Shown here in pieces: positions 1 through 6,452 of a DNA stretch of 32,537 nt. Source of the stretch: Elusimicrobiota bacterium (GTDB lineage Bacteria; Elusimicrobiota; Elusimicrobia; UBA1565; UBA9628); NCBI GenBank assembly GCA_028868375.1, contig JAGWUP010000009.1:1-32537 (forward strand), written 5' to 3'. The position numbers were made by a program, and so were the translations under genes. Position 1 is the first letter of the stretch. Each line of letters starts with the position of its first letter. The notes under the pieces were generated by a model. It had not been told where the DNA came from. It saw only the letters and a list, made by a program, of their open reading frames with translations, and made no database searches.

Positions 1-1
1 G

Positions 2-397
2 GTCAAGAACTTCCTCACGCTCTTCGAGCGGTTCTTCACGGAGCTCAACTGCTATACGGCCGACGCGGACTTGAAGCTCGCATTCGCCATGATGACCAAG
101 GACTATCAAGCCAAGGCCGCCGACATGCTCAAGCGCGGCGGCATCCTGGAGAAGCTGAAGGCGAACGCCACCAAGACGACCTTGACGTTGACGGAGATCA
201 CGATCGCGCAGGACACGCCGCAGGTCCTGGAATGCCACGTCAAGGGCTACCGGGAGATCGGCTCCTACAAGCCCGACGGCGAGCAGAACGAGGTTGTTTT
301 CGACGACGACGTGATCTTGCGGAAGGTGCCGCGTTCTGAGCAGGCACCCTCGGGACTTCTCGTCGAGGATTTCAATGAGAGCGTGTTCAAAAAGTGA
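2..397 (+). CDS. VirB8/TraE/TraK-like conjugation protein, C-terminal part
   Basis: The reading frame is open from the first bases, so the true start and any N-terminal membrane anchor lie upstream; about 131 residues are visible. VirB8-type proteins are bitopic inner-membrane assembly factors of type IV secretion, with a periplasmic NTF2-like domain. The visible part reads like that domain: an amphipathic start rich in Phe and Leu (FLTLFERFFTELN), an Ala/Met-rich helix, then beta strands. It ends in APSGLLVEDFNE, reminiscent of the TraK/VirB8 C terminus. The stop overlaps the next gene by 23 bases, so translation is probably coupled. The family call is by eye, supported by the VirB10-like gene downstream. 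A frame-internal TTG at 71 is not a likely start, because similarity continues before it. Confidence 0.55.
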   Translation, partial: VKNFLTLFERFFTELNCYTADADLKLAFAMMTKDYQAKAADMLKRGGILEKLKANATKTTLTLTEITIAQDTPQVLECHVKGYREIGSYKPDGEQNEVVFDDDVILRKVPRSEQAPSGLLVEDFNESVFKK

Positions 398-1157
398 CTT
401 CGGCGCCCTGGTTGCCGGGGGCGTTACCGTGGTCTTGGGGATTTTCTTTTGGTTTCCCATCGGCCGTGGGAGCGTCAGCCTGATGCCGCCTGTCAGCTTG
501 CAGGGCAAGACTTGGATCCTGAGCGAACCGGCTCCTCCGCAGCGGGTGTCTCCGGCCGCGCCGCGCCCGGCGCCGACGCGGAAGCCGGAAAGGCACGATC
601 GGAAGACGAAGCGACCGAGTCAACCGGCGTCGACCAGCCCCGTTGCAGCCTCCCGTCCGACGCACGAGGCCAAAGTTGAAACGAAAGAGAGCCCGCGGCC
701 GAGCGTTGCTTCCGAGGACAAGGCAAATTCGCCGACGGCGGTTGGCGCCGTGGTTCCGCCGGGGACGCTGGACCCGGTGCAGGAGTACACGATGCAGGAC
801 CTCATCGACGGCTTCGAGTCCGATCCGTCCCGCTATCCCTTGGACCGGACCGTCCGGTCGGACGGGATTTCGCTGACCTTGGAAGGGCTGCAGCGCCGGG
901 AGAAGCTCTTCGTCCTCAAGGTCGCCGTCGCCAACGGGACGGATGACGACTTCTTCGTCAAGGATTTCACGGTGCGGGCCGGTGCGACGGTCCTCGGCAG
1001 CCGCTCGCTGTTCCGAATCTTGGTCGAGTCGCAGCGCGTCCGGGAAGGCTACGTCGTTTTCGAGAAGCCCCCGTCGGGGGCGGCAGTGCAAATCAAACTC
1101 AAGGAGGATGGCGGGAAGGGGCGAGTCATCGCGACTGGCGTCCCCTACCGCTTTTGA
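375..1157 (+). CDS. Bitopic, proline-rich type IV secretion protein, possibly VirB9/TraN-like
   Basis: A 260-residue protein. One transmembrane helix lies near residues 9-28 (GALVAGGVTVVLGIFFWFPI), followed by a Pro/Ala/Lys-rich linker (about 50-125) of the kind that spans a periplasm. A C-terminal beta-rich domain (about 150-260) has alternating hydrophobic strands and a segment VANGTDDDFFVKDF, recalling the C-terminal domain of VirB9/TraN proteins. The topology (anchor plus Pro-rich linker) is what VirB10 normally has at its N terminus. The VirB10-like gene two places downstream lacks it, so the two may share that job. It overlaps the preceding gene and nearly abuts the next. A long minus-strand frame covers the same DNA but is Arg-rich and has no recognisable features. 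The role is inferred from context. Confidence 0.5.
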   Translation: MRACSKSDFGALVAGGVTVVLGIFFWFPIGRGSVSLMPPVSLQGKTWILSEPAPPQRVSPAAPRPAPTRKPERHDRKTKRPSQPASTSPVAASRPTHEAKVETKESPRPSVASEDKANSPTAVGAVVPPGTLDPVQEYTMQDLIDGFESDPSRYPLDRTVRSDGISLTLEGLQRREKLFVLKVAVANGTDDDFFVKDFTVRAGATVLGSRSLFRILVESQRVREGYVVFEKPPSGAAVQIKLKEDGGKGRVIATGVPYRF

Positions 1158-1159
1158 CC

Positions 1160-1546
1160 ATGATAACGACAGAACCCGTTCGTCCCAGCGCCCCGCCGGC
1201 TCCACCCTCGCGGGAGGTCGTCGCGTCGCCTTCTGCCGTTCCTCTGTTCCGCTTCCAATTCCAGAAGCGTTACGCCGGCCTCTACACCAACCGGCACGAC
1301 AGGTTCGTGCTGCGCGACGAGCATATCGTCGAGCTCAAGCGCCTGGTCAAGGAGCACAACAGCGAGCGAGGTCTTCGAACCGAGCCTCTGAGCATGTCCG
1401 ACATCGTCAACGCCGCGCTCGACTTCGCCTTGGAGCATCCGCTGGCCTTTCACGGCCGGGCCAACCCCGACCATCTCCGCGACGCCCTCGGGAGGGAAGT
1501 GTACAGGAAGGCTTTCCTGCACTTCGTGCGCCATGAGCTCCTTTAA
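1160..1546 (+). CDS. Small conjugation-operon protein with a possible ribbon-helix-helix-like segment
   Basis: A 128-residue protein of unknown function. The first 35 residues are Pro/Ala-rich. Later residues include LSMSDIVNAALDFALEHP, which resembles the two helices of ribbon-helix-helix or MobC-type DNA-binding proteins; this is a weak resemblance. The ATG at 1160 is chosen. A TTG at 1154 in the same frame overlaps the stop of the preceding gene and is the alternative. The last 14 bases overlap the start of the VirB10-like gene, so it belongs to the same transcript. It could be a small accessory or regulatory factor of the transfer operon. Confidence 0.5.
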   Translation: MITTEPVRPSAPPAPPSREVVASPSAVPLFRFQFQKRYAGLYTNRHDRFVLRDEHIVELKRLVKEHNSERGLRTEPLSMSDIVNAALDFALEHPLAFHGRANPDHLRDALGREVYRKAFLHFVRHELL

Positions 1547-2225
1547 GCTCGGCTTGGCGTTCCTGTTGGCGGCGGCTCCGGCCTGGTGCGCCGCGGCGGA
1601 GCCGGTTCCGTTCGATCCCATCCGGTTCGACGCCGGGCTGGCCAAGGACGGAGCGCCGGCGCCGTGGCAGGGAGTCACCAAGAAGGTCCCGCTGACGACG
1701 CGCTACTTCCTGCCCACGGGGTTCACGTTCCCGGTCCGGCTGGCTAACGCCATCTATTCCTACAACGTCGAGTCGCCGGCCATCGCCGTCGTCGAGCGCA
1801 ACGTCGAGTATCTCAAGAAGATCGTGATACCGGCAGGGACGCAGGTGATCGGCACGGTCGCGATCCAGCAGGACCACGACCGCATCCTCGTCAATTTCCA
1901 CACGCTGGTCTTCCCGGACACGGGCGACGAGGTGAAGTTCACGGGGATGGCGCTCTCGCTGGACGGCTCGGCGGGGATCAAGGGCAAGGTCGAAACTCAC
2001 AAGGACTCGAACGTGGCCAACACGGTCCTGCGGTCGTTCGTCACCGGGACCTCTCAAGCGCTCACCATGACCGGCGTCAGCCCGATCGCGGCGCAGGCCG
2101 CTCAGGGACTGTCGAACGAAGCCACGCAGGAGCTCGACACCCAGAGGCAGCAGGTCACGACGAGCATTTCAGTGGATGCCGACACCGGGCTGCGGGTGTA
2201 TATCCCCCAACGGCTGGAGTATTGA
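1533..2225 (+). CDS. VirB10/TrbI-like type IV secretion protein with a signal peptide
   Basis: A 230-residue protein. VirB10 proteins link the inner and outer membranes in type IV secretion and form the outer-membrane pore with VirB7 and VirB9. The conserved C-terminal beta-barrel domain is visible from about residue 45 to 165: IPAGTQVIGTV, then DRILVNFHTLVFPDTGDEV, then LDGSAGIKGKVETH, followed by a Thr/Ala-rich segment where the pore helices occur. The family normally has an N-terminal transmembrane anchor and Pro-rich linker. Here residues 1-24 instead look like a cleavable Sec signal (hydrophobic core, Ala-rich end), and the protein is short for the family. It is the last transfer gene before the recombinase at 2256. 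Confidence 0.75.
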   Translation: MSSFKLGLAFLLAAAPAWCAAAEPVPFDPIRFDAGLAKDGAPAPWQGVTKKVPLTTRYFLPTGFTFPVRLANAIYSYNVESPAIAVVERNVEYLKKIVIPAGTQVIGTVAIQQDHDRILVNFHTLVFPDTGDEVKFTGMALSLDGSAGIKGKVETHKDSNVANTVLRSFVTGTSQALTMTGVSPIAAQAAQGLSNEATQELDTQRQQVTTSISVDADTGLRVYIPQRLEY

Positions 2226-2255
2226 ATGGAGTCCGCTCCAAAGAGAGGTTCGATT

Positions 2256-3200
2256 ATGACCGTCACCGACGCTTGCTCGGCCTTCACTTCACGCTGCATC
2301 GCGCTGAATCTGGCGGGCGGAACTCTGACCTGGTATCGCCATATCCTCGGCGACTTGGCGGCCTTCCTCGCCGGAAAGGGCGTTCAAGGCATCGAGGCGA
2401 TCGAGCCATCCCACCTGAGGGACTTCCTGGTAAGCCTCCGTCAGAAGGGGCATTCATCGCAGACCGTCGACCGGACCTTCGGTGCGCTCCGCTGCGCGTT
2501 CCGCTTTTGGCACAGGGAGGGCATGTTGCCGCGCAATCCCATGGCCCTGGTTGAACGGCCGCGCAGGGAGCGGCATCTCATCCGGCCCTTCAGCCCCGAG
2601 CAGGCGACGCAGCTCATCGCCCAGCCTGACGCGCAGACATTCGAGGGGCTCCGGGATCGCGCGATGATCATGCTCATGCTCGACTCGGGACTGCGAGTAT
2701 CGGAGGTCCGGACGTTGGAAGCCGACCGGATCGACTGGATGAGTTGCACGATGACCGTCATGGGCAAGGGCCGCAAAGAGCGGAGCGTTCCGTTCTCCGC
2801 GCAGACCTGCCAGGCATTGCTCGAATACTCCCGCCAGCGCGCGCAGAAGGGAGCAAGGTGCTCGGAATTCTTCGTGGGGCGCACGTTCAAGGCCTTGGAG
2901 CGGACCAAGGTCCGGCGGATCATCCTGCGCTACGGCAAGAGGGCCGGGATCGAAGGCGTCCGCATTTCGCCGCACACCTTGCGGCACACTTTCGCGGTAT
3001 TCTACATCCGCAACGGCGGCGACTCGTTCAGCCTCCAGGAGATCCTGGGACATTCGAGCCTGGAGATGACGCGGCACTACGTGAACCTGGCGAGGCGGGA
3101 CGTGGCCGAACAGCACAAGAAGTTCTCGCCCATGGAGGGTTTGCTCGGAAGACCGGCTCAGACGTTCAGGGCGAGGCCTTCGGAGTTGGCTGTCGCATGA
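2256..3200 (+). CDS. Tyrosine recombinase, XerD-like (element A internal copy)
   Basis: A 314-residue tyrosine recombinase that would cut and rejoin DNA through a 3'-phosphotyrosine. The N-terminal SAM-like core-binding domain covers about residues 1-90 and the catalytic domain about 110-300. Catalytic residues visible are R147 (SGLRVSE), K171/K174 (GKGRKER), H240 and R243 (HTLRH), H266 (GHSSLE) and Y275 (TRHYV). The ATG at 2256 is chosen over the one at 2226 because GAGAGG lies 7 bases before it. The resulting protein then has exactly the length and N terminus of the paralog at 18895-19839. It follows the VirB10-like gene by 30 bases, just as the paralog follows the coupling-protein gene. 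Its DNA target is unknown; it is not the gene nearest an att site. Confidence 0.9.
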   Translation: MTVTDACSAFTSRCIALNLAGGTLTWYRHILGDLAAFLAGKGVQGIEAIEPSHLRDFLVSLRQKGHSSQTVDRTFGALRCAFRFWHREGMLPRNPMALVERPRRERHLIRPFSPEQATQLIAQPDAQTFEGLRDRAMIMLMLDSGLRVSEVRTLEADRIDWMSCTMTVMGKGRKERSVPFSAQTCQALLEYSRQRAQKGARCSEFFVGRTFKALERTKVRRIILRYGKRAGIEGVRISPHTLRHTFAVFYIRNGGDSFSLQEILGHSSLEMTRHYVNLARRDVAEQHKKFSPMEGLLGRPAQTFRARPSELAVA

Positions 3201-3233
3201 TTACCATAGACTTTACAGCTTACTCCCTGAATA

Positions 3234-3280
3234 TTGCTTTTATCGTCTTTTCGACGCATAATACTTCAGGATTCTTGAAG
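3234..3280 (+). promoter_or_regulatory. Candidate promoter and operator of the AbiE pair
   Basis: TTGCTT at 3234-3239 and TAATAC at 3259-3264 form a weak sigma70-like promoter with a long 19-bp spacer. The local sequence is distinctly AT-rich compared with its surroundings. An inverted repeat, CTTCA (3264-3268) and TGAAG (3276-3280), lies just before the ribosome site. AbiEi antitoxins of known systems bind inverted repeats in their own promoter, so this is a plausible autoregulatory site. Confidence 0.35.
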
Positions 3281-3289
3281 GATTATGAA

Positions 3290-3904
3290 ATGAGCTCATA
3301 CAGGGAGAAAGCACAGCAACTCTTCGAGATCGTCTCCGACCAGGGCGGCTACTTCACCGCAAAGCAAGCCCAGGCGGCTGGCTACGCCCCGAGCACTCAA
3401 TCCTACAACGTCAAGGCGGGAAACTGGATTCGCGAGTATCGCGGAATCTATCGGCTCGCCAAGTATCCTGCGGGCGACAATCCGGATATGGTGCTTTGGC
3501 ACCTATGGTCCCGCGATCAGGATGATGTCCCCCAAGGCGTGTTCTCGCATCAGACGGCGCTCAGCTTCTACGATCTCTCGGATGTAAACCCGGCCAAGCT
3601 GCACATGACCGTTCCGCCGGGATTTCGCCGTAGCGGCGAGACCCCGAAGATCCTGGTGCTGCACCGTGGCGCTCTTCGCAAGGATGATGTCGAGGCAACG
3701 CAAGGATTCCGGATTACGAAGCCGCTGCGAACGATCGTCGACCTCCTGGTCGAAAGGTCCGTCCAAATGGATCACATGAAACAGGCGGTCACGCAGGCAT
3801 TCGAGCGCGGCCTCATCACCCGCGACCAGCTCGCAAACGCCGCCTGGATCGCCGGCGACATCAAGAAGCAGATCGAGGAGCTGAGAGATAAGCCCCATGG
3901 ATAA
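3290..3904 (+). CDS. abiEi: AbiEi-family antitoxin
   Basis: A 204-residue protein. AbiEi is the antitoxin and transcriptional autorepressor of the type IV AbiE toxin-antitoxin system, used against phages. The N-terminal winged helix is clear: about residues 5-57, with GGYFTAKQAQAAGY as the recognition part and a RGIYRLAKYP wing typical of this family. The rest is the C-terminal antitoxin domain, including FSHQTALSFYDLSD and a helix KPLRTIVDLL. The ATG at 3290 is chosen because GAAGG lies 7 bases upstream. A longer open frame from 2744 overlaps the recombinase gene and is spurious. The gene overlaps the toxin gene by 8 bases, as expected for a coupled pair. Confidence 0.85.
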   Translation: MSSYREKAQQLFEIVSDQGGYFTAKQAQAAGYAPSTQSYNVKAGNWIREYRGIYRLAKYPAGDNPDMVLWHLWSRDQDDVPQGVFSHQTALSFYDLSDVNPAKLHMTVPPGFRRSGETPKILVLHRGALRKDDVEATQGFRITKPLRTIVDLLVERSVQMDHMKQAVTQAFERGLITRDQLANAAWIAGDIKKQIEELRDKPHG

Positions 3905-4766
3905 GCCTAGGAAATACGCCACAGCCGTGGCGTTTCGCAGCGCGCTTGAAGACAGGCTCAAGTCGATTGCCGTCAAGGAAGGGATCGCGCTGGAGCGCGC
4001 GCGCCGCGAAGTGTCATTCGACAGGCTGCTCGCGCGCCTGTTCGCTCGCCTCGACGCGCCCTGGGTGCTCAAAGGCGGCTACGCTCTTGAGTTGCGCATG
4101 AAGGAGGCCCGCGCCACGAGAGACATCGACCTCGCCTTGCGCCACACGTTGGGAAAGCTCAGAGGCGCGGAGCTCAATAACTCGATTCTGGACGCGCTCC
4201 AGAAGGCCGCCAAGCTCGACCTTGAAGATTTCTTCGTCTTCCAGATCGGCGACGTGATGCGCGACCTCGACGCCGCGCCTTACGGAGGCGCGCGCTTCCC
4301 GGTCACGGCGACGATGGCTGCCCGCACCTTCGTCAAGTTTCACATCGACGTCGGCGCTGGCGACGTCGTGCTGACTCCGCTCGACTCGACGCAGGGGCGC
4401 GATTGGCTCGGCTTCGCCGGGATCGCGGCGCCCGCGTTTCCAACGGTCTCGCGCGAGCAGCATTTCGCCGAGAAGATCCACGCCTACACCGTTCCTCGCC
4501 AGACGCCCAATTCCCGCGCCCGCGATCTCGTCGATCTGGTGCTTCTGATCGACTCGCAAGAACTGGACCCGGCGCAGGCCGGCCGCGCTCTGCAAGCGAC
4601 TTTCAAGCGCCGCAAGACGCATGAGCTTCCGCCGTCTTTGGAGCCGCCGCCTCCGGCGTGGAAGGAATCGTTCGCCGCGCTGACGCGCGAGTGCGGCCTC
4701 TCGGAAGACCTGGGCGACGCGTTCGCAAAGGTCTCCTCCTATTTCTCGGCGCTGCCAAAGGCATAG
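3897..4766 (+). CDS. abiEii: AbiEii-family nucleotidyltransferase toxin
   Basis: A 289-residue nucleotidyltransferase-fold toxin, partner of the AbiEi antitoxin directly upstream. Members of the family (AbiEii, MenA) transfer nucleotides, for MenT3/MenA onto tRNA, and stop growth of infected cells. The signature is visible: LKGGYALELR at about residues 58-67, then ATRDIDLAL with acidic residues D76 and D78 as the metal ligands. EKIHAY, further on, matches the conserved Lys region. The ATG lies inside the antitoxin's last codons (8-base overlap). The exonuclease gene follows after only 7 bases, so all three genes may be one transcript. Confidence 0.85.
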   Translation: MDKPRKYATAVAFRSALEDRLKSIAVKEGIALERARREVSFDRLLARLFARLDAPWVLKGGYALELRMKEARATRDIDLALRHTLGKLRGAELNNSILDALQKAAKLDLEDFFVFQIGDVMRDLDAAPYGGARFPVTATMAARTFVKFHIDVGAGDVVLTPLDSTQGRDWLGFAGIAAPAFPTVSREQHFAEKIHAYTVPRQTPNSRARDLVDLVLLIDSQELDPAQAGRALQATFKRRKTHELPPSLEPPPPAWKESFAALTRECGLSEDLGDAFAKVSSYFSALPKA

Positions 4767-4773
4767 GAGCAAT

Positions 4774-5424
4774 ATGCGACTGAACAATGAGCTCATCGTC
4801 TTGGACTTGGAGGCGACCTCCAACCAAGAGGAGGCCGGTGAACGGCCGCTGATCCAGACGAATAATTTCATCATCGAGATCGGCGCGGCGTTTTTGGATC
4901 GAGATATGAAGCTCGTCGATACCTTCCAGCGCCTCGTCCGCTCTGAGGAGCCGATCACGCCTTTCATCACCGAGATCACGTCGATTACTCCCGAGATGTG
5001 CGCGGGCCAGCCGCTTTGGAATGAGATCGCGGCCGAGTTCGAGGCATGGATCGCGCGGCACTGCGACAACATCAAGAGGGTGCGGCTGTCCGCGTGGGGA
5101 AACTACTTCGACATGCCGCTGCTGCGCCGCGCCTATGCGCGCTACGACCGCCCCTTCCCTTTCTCGGGGACCTGTTTCGATGCGAAGACCTGGGCCATGC
5201 TGTGGATGGCATTGAGCGGCCGACGGACCGATAAGCTCGGCGTCGAAACCGTCGCATCCGCGATGGGCATCCAGCCCGAGGGCCGCTATCATCGCGCCCT
5301 GACCGACGCGGTGACCGAGGCGAAAATCCTTCAGCGCGTCTTCGCCGATCTGGAAGGCGGTTTCTTCGCGCCCGGGCCGCCGGGCAAACCGCGCCCTCAT
5401 TTTCGGATCGAAAAAGTCTCCTGA
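4774..5424 (+). CDS. DEDDh 3'-5' exonuclease (element A copy)
   Basis: A 216-residue DnaQ-like exonuclease that would remove nucleotides from a 3' end of DNA or RNA. Exo I is LDLEAT with D11 and E13. Exo II is WGNYFDMPLL with D113. Exo III is YHRALTDA with H173 and D178, placing it in the DEDDh subgroup. Family context resembles KapD and eukaryotic 3'hExo-type exonucleases more than a polymerase subunit. AGGAG precedes the ATG. A very similar gene, differing at roughly one residue in six by eye, sits in element B at 22673-23338. In both elements it lies downstream of the internal recombinase and the toxin-antitoxin genes, so it is part of the shared backbone and not random cargo. Its substrate is unknown. 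Confidence 0.85.
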   Translation: MRLNNELIVLDLEATSNQEEAGERPLIQTNNFIIEIGAAFLDRDMKLVDTFQRLVRSEEPITPFITEITSITPEMCAGQPLWNEIAAEFEAWIARHCDNIKRVRLSAWGNYFDMPLLRRAYARYDRPFPFSGTCFDAKTWAMLWMALSGRRTDKLGVETVASAMGIQPEGRYHRALTDAVTEAKILQRVFADLEGGFFAPGPPGKPRPHFRIEKVS

Positions 5425-5583
5425 GCACGCCGGCGTTGCGTGGAGAATATGCCGCGTTGAATCGTGTCCGGAATAGATTTCGTACCAGAAGGCTCCGCGC
5501 GCGTTCAGCCCGCCTTCTCTCGCGCATCTTTGTAAACTACCTGACGCACATCGAAGATTCTGCGGCAATCGGAGGTTCATCCA

Positions 5584-6054
5584 GTGCCCAATATCGGGAC
5601 TTTGCTTCGCGATGAGATTCAGCGGCTGGCTCGACGAGTCGCTCGTCAGTATGCCACGCCGCTGAGAAAGGATATCGTGTTCCTAAAGCATCAAGTGGCC
5701 GCGCACACCAAGACGATCGCGCTGCTGAAGCACGACAACGCGAAGCTCCTTTCAGACTTGAAGGAGCGTCTGGCCGTGCCGCCCTCCGCACCCAAGAAGG
5801 AGCTGGAACATGCGCGCCTGAGCCCGCGCTTGATCCGCGCCCAGCGCGCTCGCCTCGGCCTCTCGCGCGAAGCCTTCGCCACGCTGCTCGGCGTGAGCGC
5901 CGGCGCCGTGCAGACTTGGGAGGGCGGCCAGTCTCGGCCCGGCGAGCAGGCGCGCGCCGCGCTGGTCGCCATCCGAAAACTCGGCAAGCGCGAGGCGCGC
6001 TGGCGACTGGAGACGCTTGGCGGAGAGGGCCGCGCGGGGCGGACGGGAAAGTAA
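5584..6054 (+). CDS. Coiled-coil plus XRE-type helix-turn-helix protein
   Basis: A 156-residue protein. Residues 5-75 are a long, charged, largely helical stretch with heptad-like Leu/Ile spacing, likely a coiled-coil dimerisation region. Residues about 80-135 hold an XRE/Cro-type helix-turn-helix (RLGLSREAFATLLGVSAGAVQTWEGG), as in many short bacterial regulators. The start is GTG with GGAGG 8 bases upstream. It is the last gene of element A before the outward promoter and att site, so it is a candidate regulator of excision or of that promoter. A gap of 159 bases before it holds no gene that can be supported. Confidence 0.7.
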   Translation: MPNIGTLLRDEIQRLARRVARQYATPLRKDIVFLKHQVAAHTKTIALLKHDNAKLLSDLKERLAVPPSAPKKELEHARLSPRLIRAQRARLGLSREAFATLLGVSAGAVQTWEGGQSRPGEQARAALVAIRKLGKREARWRLETLGGEGRAGRTGK

Positions 6055-6187
6055 AGGCTCAGCCTTCCCAAGGTCGCTCATTCGCTTACACCAGAAGGCG
6101 CCGCTCTCGTCTTCGGCCAGGATTTCTTCTCCAGGCGCGCGCTCGTAGGCGTCAGCAACAGCCATCCTGGCCGCGCTCGTCGAAAAT

Positions 6188-6250
6188 TTGCATTTTTCGC
6201 GAAGCCCTGCTATACTTCCGACTGCATCAAGGTTTACTCACCAACCTTGA
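6188..6250 (+). promoter_or_regulatory. Outward-facing right-end promoter of element A with operator-like repeat
   Basis: TTGCAT (6188-6193), a 17-bp spacer and TATACT (6211-6216) with an extended -10 TGC form a strong sigma70-type promoter. It points out of element A, through the att repeat, toward the integrase at 6453. Just after the -10 is an inverted repeat TCAAGGTT / AACCTTGA (6227-6234, 6243-6250) with an 8-base spacer. The same half-sites and spacer occur around the Fic promoter at 24625-24654. No gene lies between this promoter and the att repeat. In a circular or tandem form it would drive the integrase, like the Pcirc promoter of ICEclc. Confidence 0.65.
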
Positions 6251-6301
6251 GAAACGACGGGGGCGGTCTCGACGGAAGAGCCTTGGCGCGTTGCGCTGAA
6301 G

Positions 6302-6402
6302 CTCATAACCTTGAGGTCGCTGGTTCAAATCCAGCCCCCGCAACCATTTGAGTTAGTTTCTCGTCGAGAAACGAGCGAAAACCCTGGTCCAAAAGGCCGG
6401 GG
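6302..6402 (+). repeat. Attachment-site direct repeat, tRNA-fMet 3' half (A/B junction)
   Basis: The sequence starts at the anticodon loop (CTCATAA), continues with the 3' anticodon strand CCTTG, the T arm GCTGG-TTCAAAT-CCAGC, the acceptor 3' strand and CCA. It then runs into the tRNA's downstream palindrome and terminator. The CCCCCGCAACCA end is typical of tRNA-fMet. No matching 5' half lies upstream, so this is a displaced fragment and not a tRNA gene. It matches 28306-28405 except for one C in the acceptor run and is read as the junction of element A's right end with element B's left end. Confidence 0.8.
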
Positions 6403-6407
6403 TTTTC
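6377..6407 (+). terminator. Rho-independent-type terminator inside the att repeat
   Basis: GAAAACCCTGG (6377-6387) pairs with CCGGGGTTTTC (6397-6407), an 11-bp stem with one G-T pair and a 9-base loop, followed by CTTTTCTG. It is probably the original tRNA-fMet terminator captured in the att sequence. It stands between the right-end promoter and the integrase, so it would damp read-through. In the copy at the chromosome side the 3' arm is changed after CCGGGG and pairs less well. Confidence 0.6.
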
Positions 6408-6452
6408 CTTTTCTGAACCCTCGCCACACCACAAGGTTAACGGGGGTTCAAA

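Larger units (their letters stand above)
1..6402 (+). mobile_element. Right part of integrated conjugative element A (left end outside window)
   Basis: This segment carries the tail of a type IV secretion operon, a tyrosine recombinase, an AbiE toxin-antitoxin pair, an exonuclease and a helix-turn-helix gene. It ends in a 101-bp tRNA-fMet 3' fragment that is repeated at 28306-28405. The order (conjugation genes, recombinase, toxin-antitoxin, exonuclease, outward promoter, att) is the same as in element B, which supports two related elements in tandem. The left boundary and the intact tRNA-fMet gene are predicted to lie upstream of the window. Confidence 0.65.

Noticed and set aside
387-1205. 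A 272-codon minus-strand frame opposite the type IV genes
   Set aside because: It is Arg/Pro-rich with no motif, opposite a coherent gene with membrane segment and linker; typical high-GC shadow.
2744-3904. A 386-codon open frame covering the recombinase 3' part and the AbiEi gene
   Set aside because: Its first 180 codons are out of frame with a clear recombinase and are low-complexity; only the part from 3290 is the AbiEi protein.
6060-6165. Minus-strand peptide with ESGAFWCK, echoed by GAFWYE near 5490
   Set aside because: Both are short, lack a start or stop context and run into antisense of the HTH gene; at best decayed remnants, not supportable as genes.
6240-6350. A complete tRNA gene
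   Set aside because: Only the half from the anticodon loop onward is present; the upstream bases do not form a D arm or pair with the acceptor 3' strand. The same holds at 28306.
6255-6350. A true tmRNA
   Set aside because: The GGG...TCTCGACGG motif is suggestive, but there is no tag reading frame or pseudoknot region and the ends do not pair as a tRNA acceptor in either copy. Kept only as a speculative finding.
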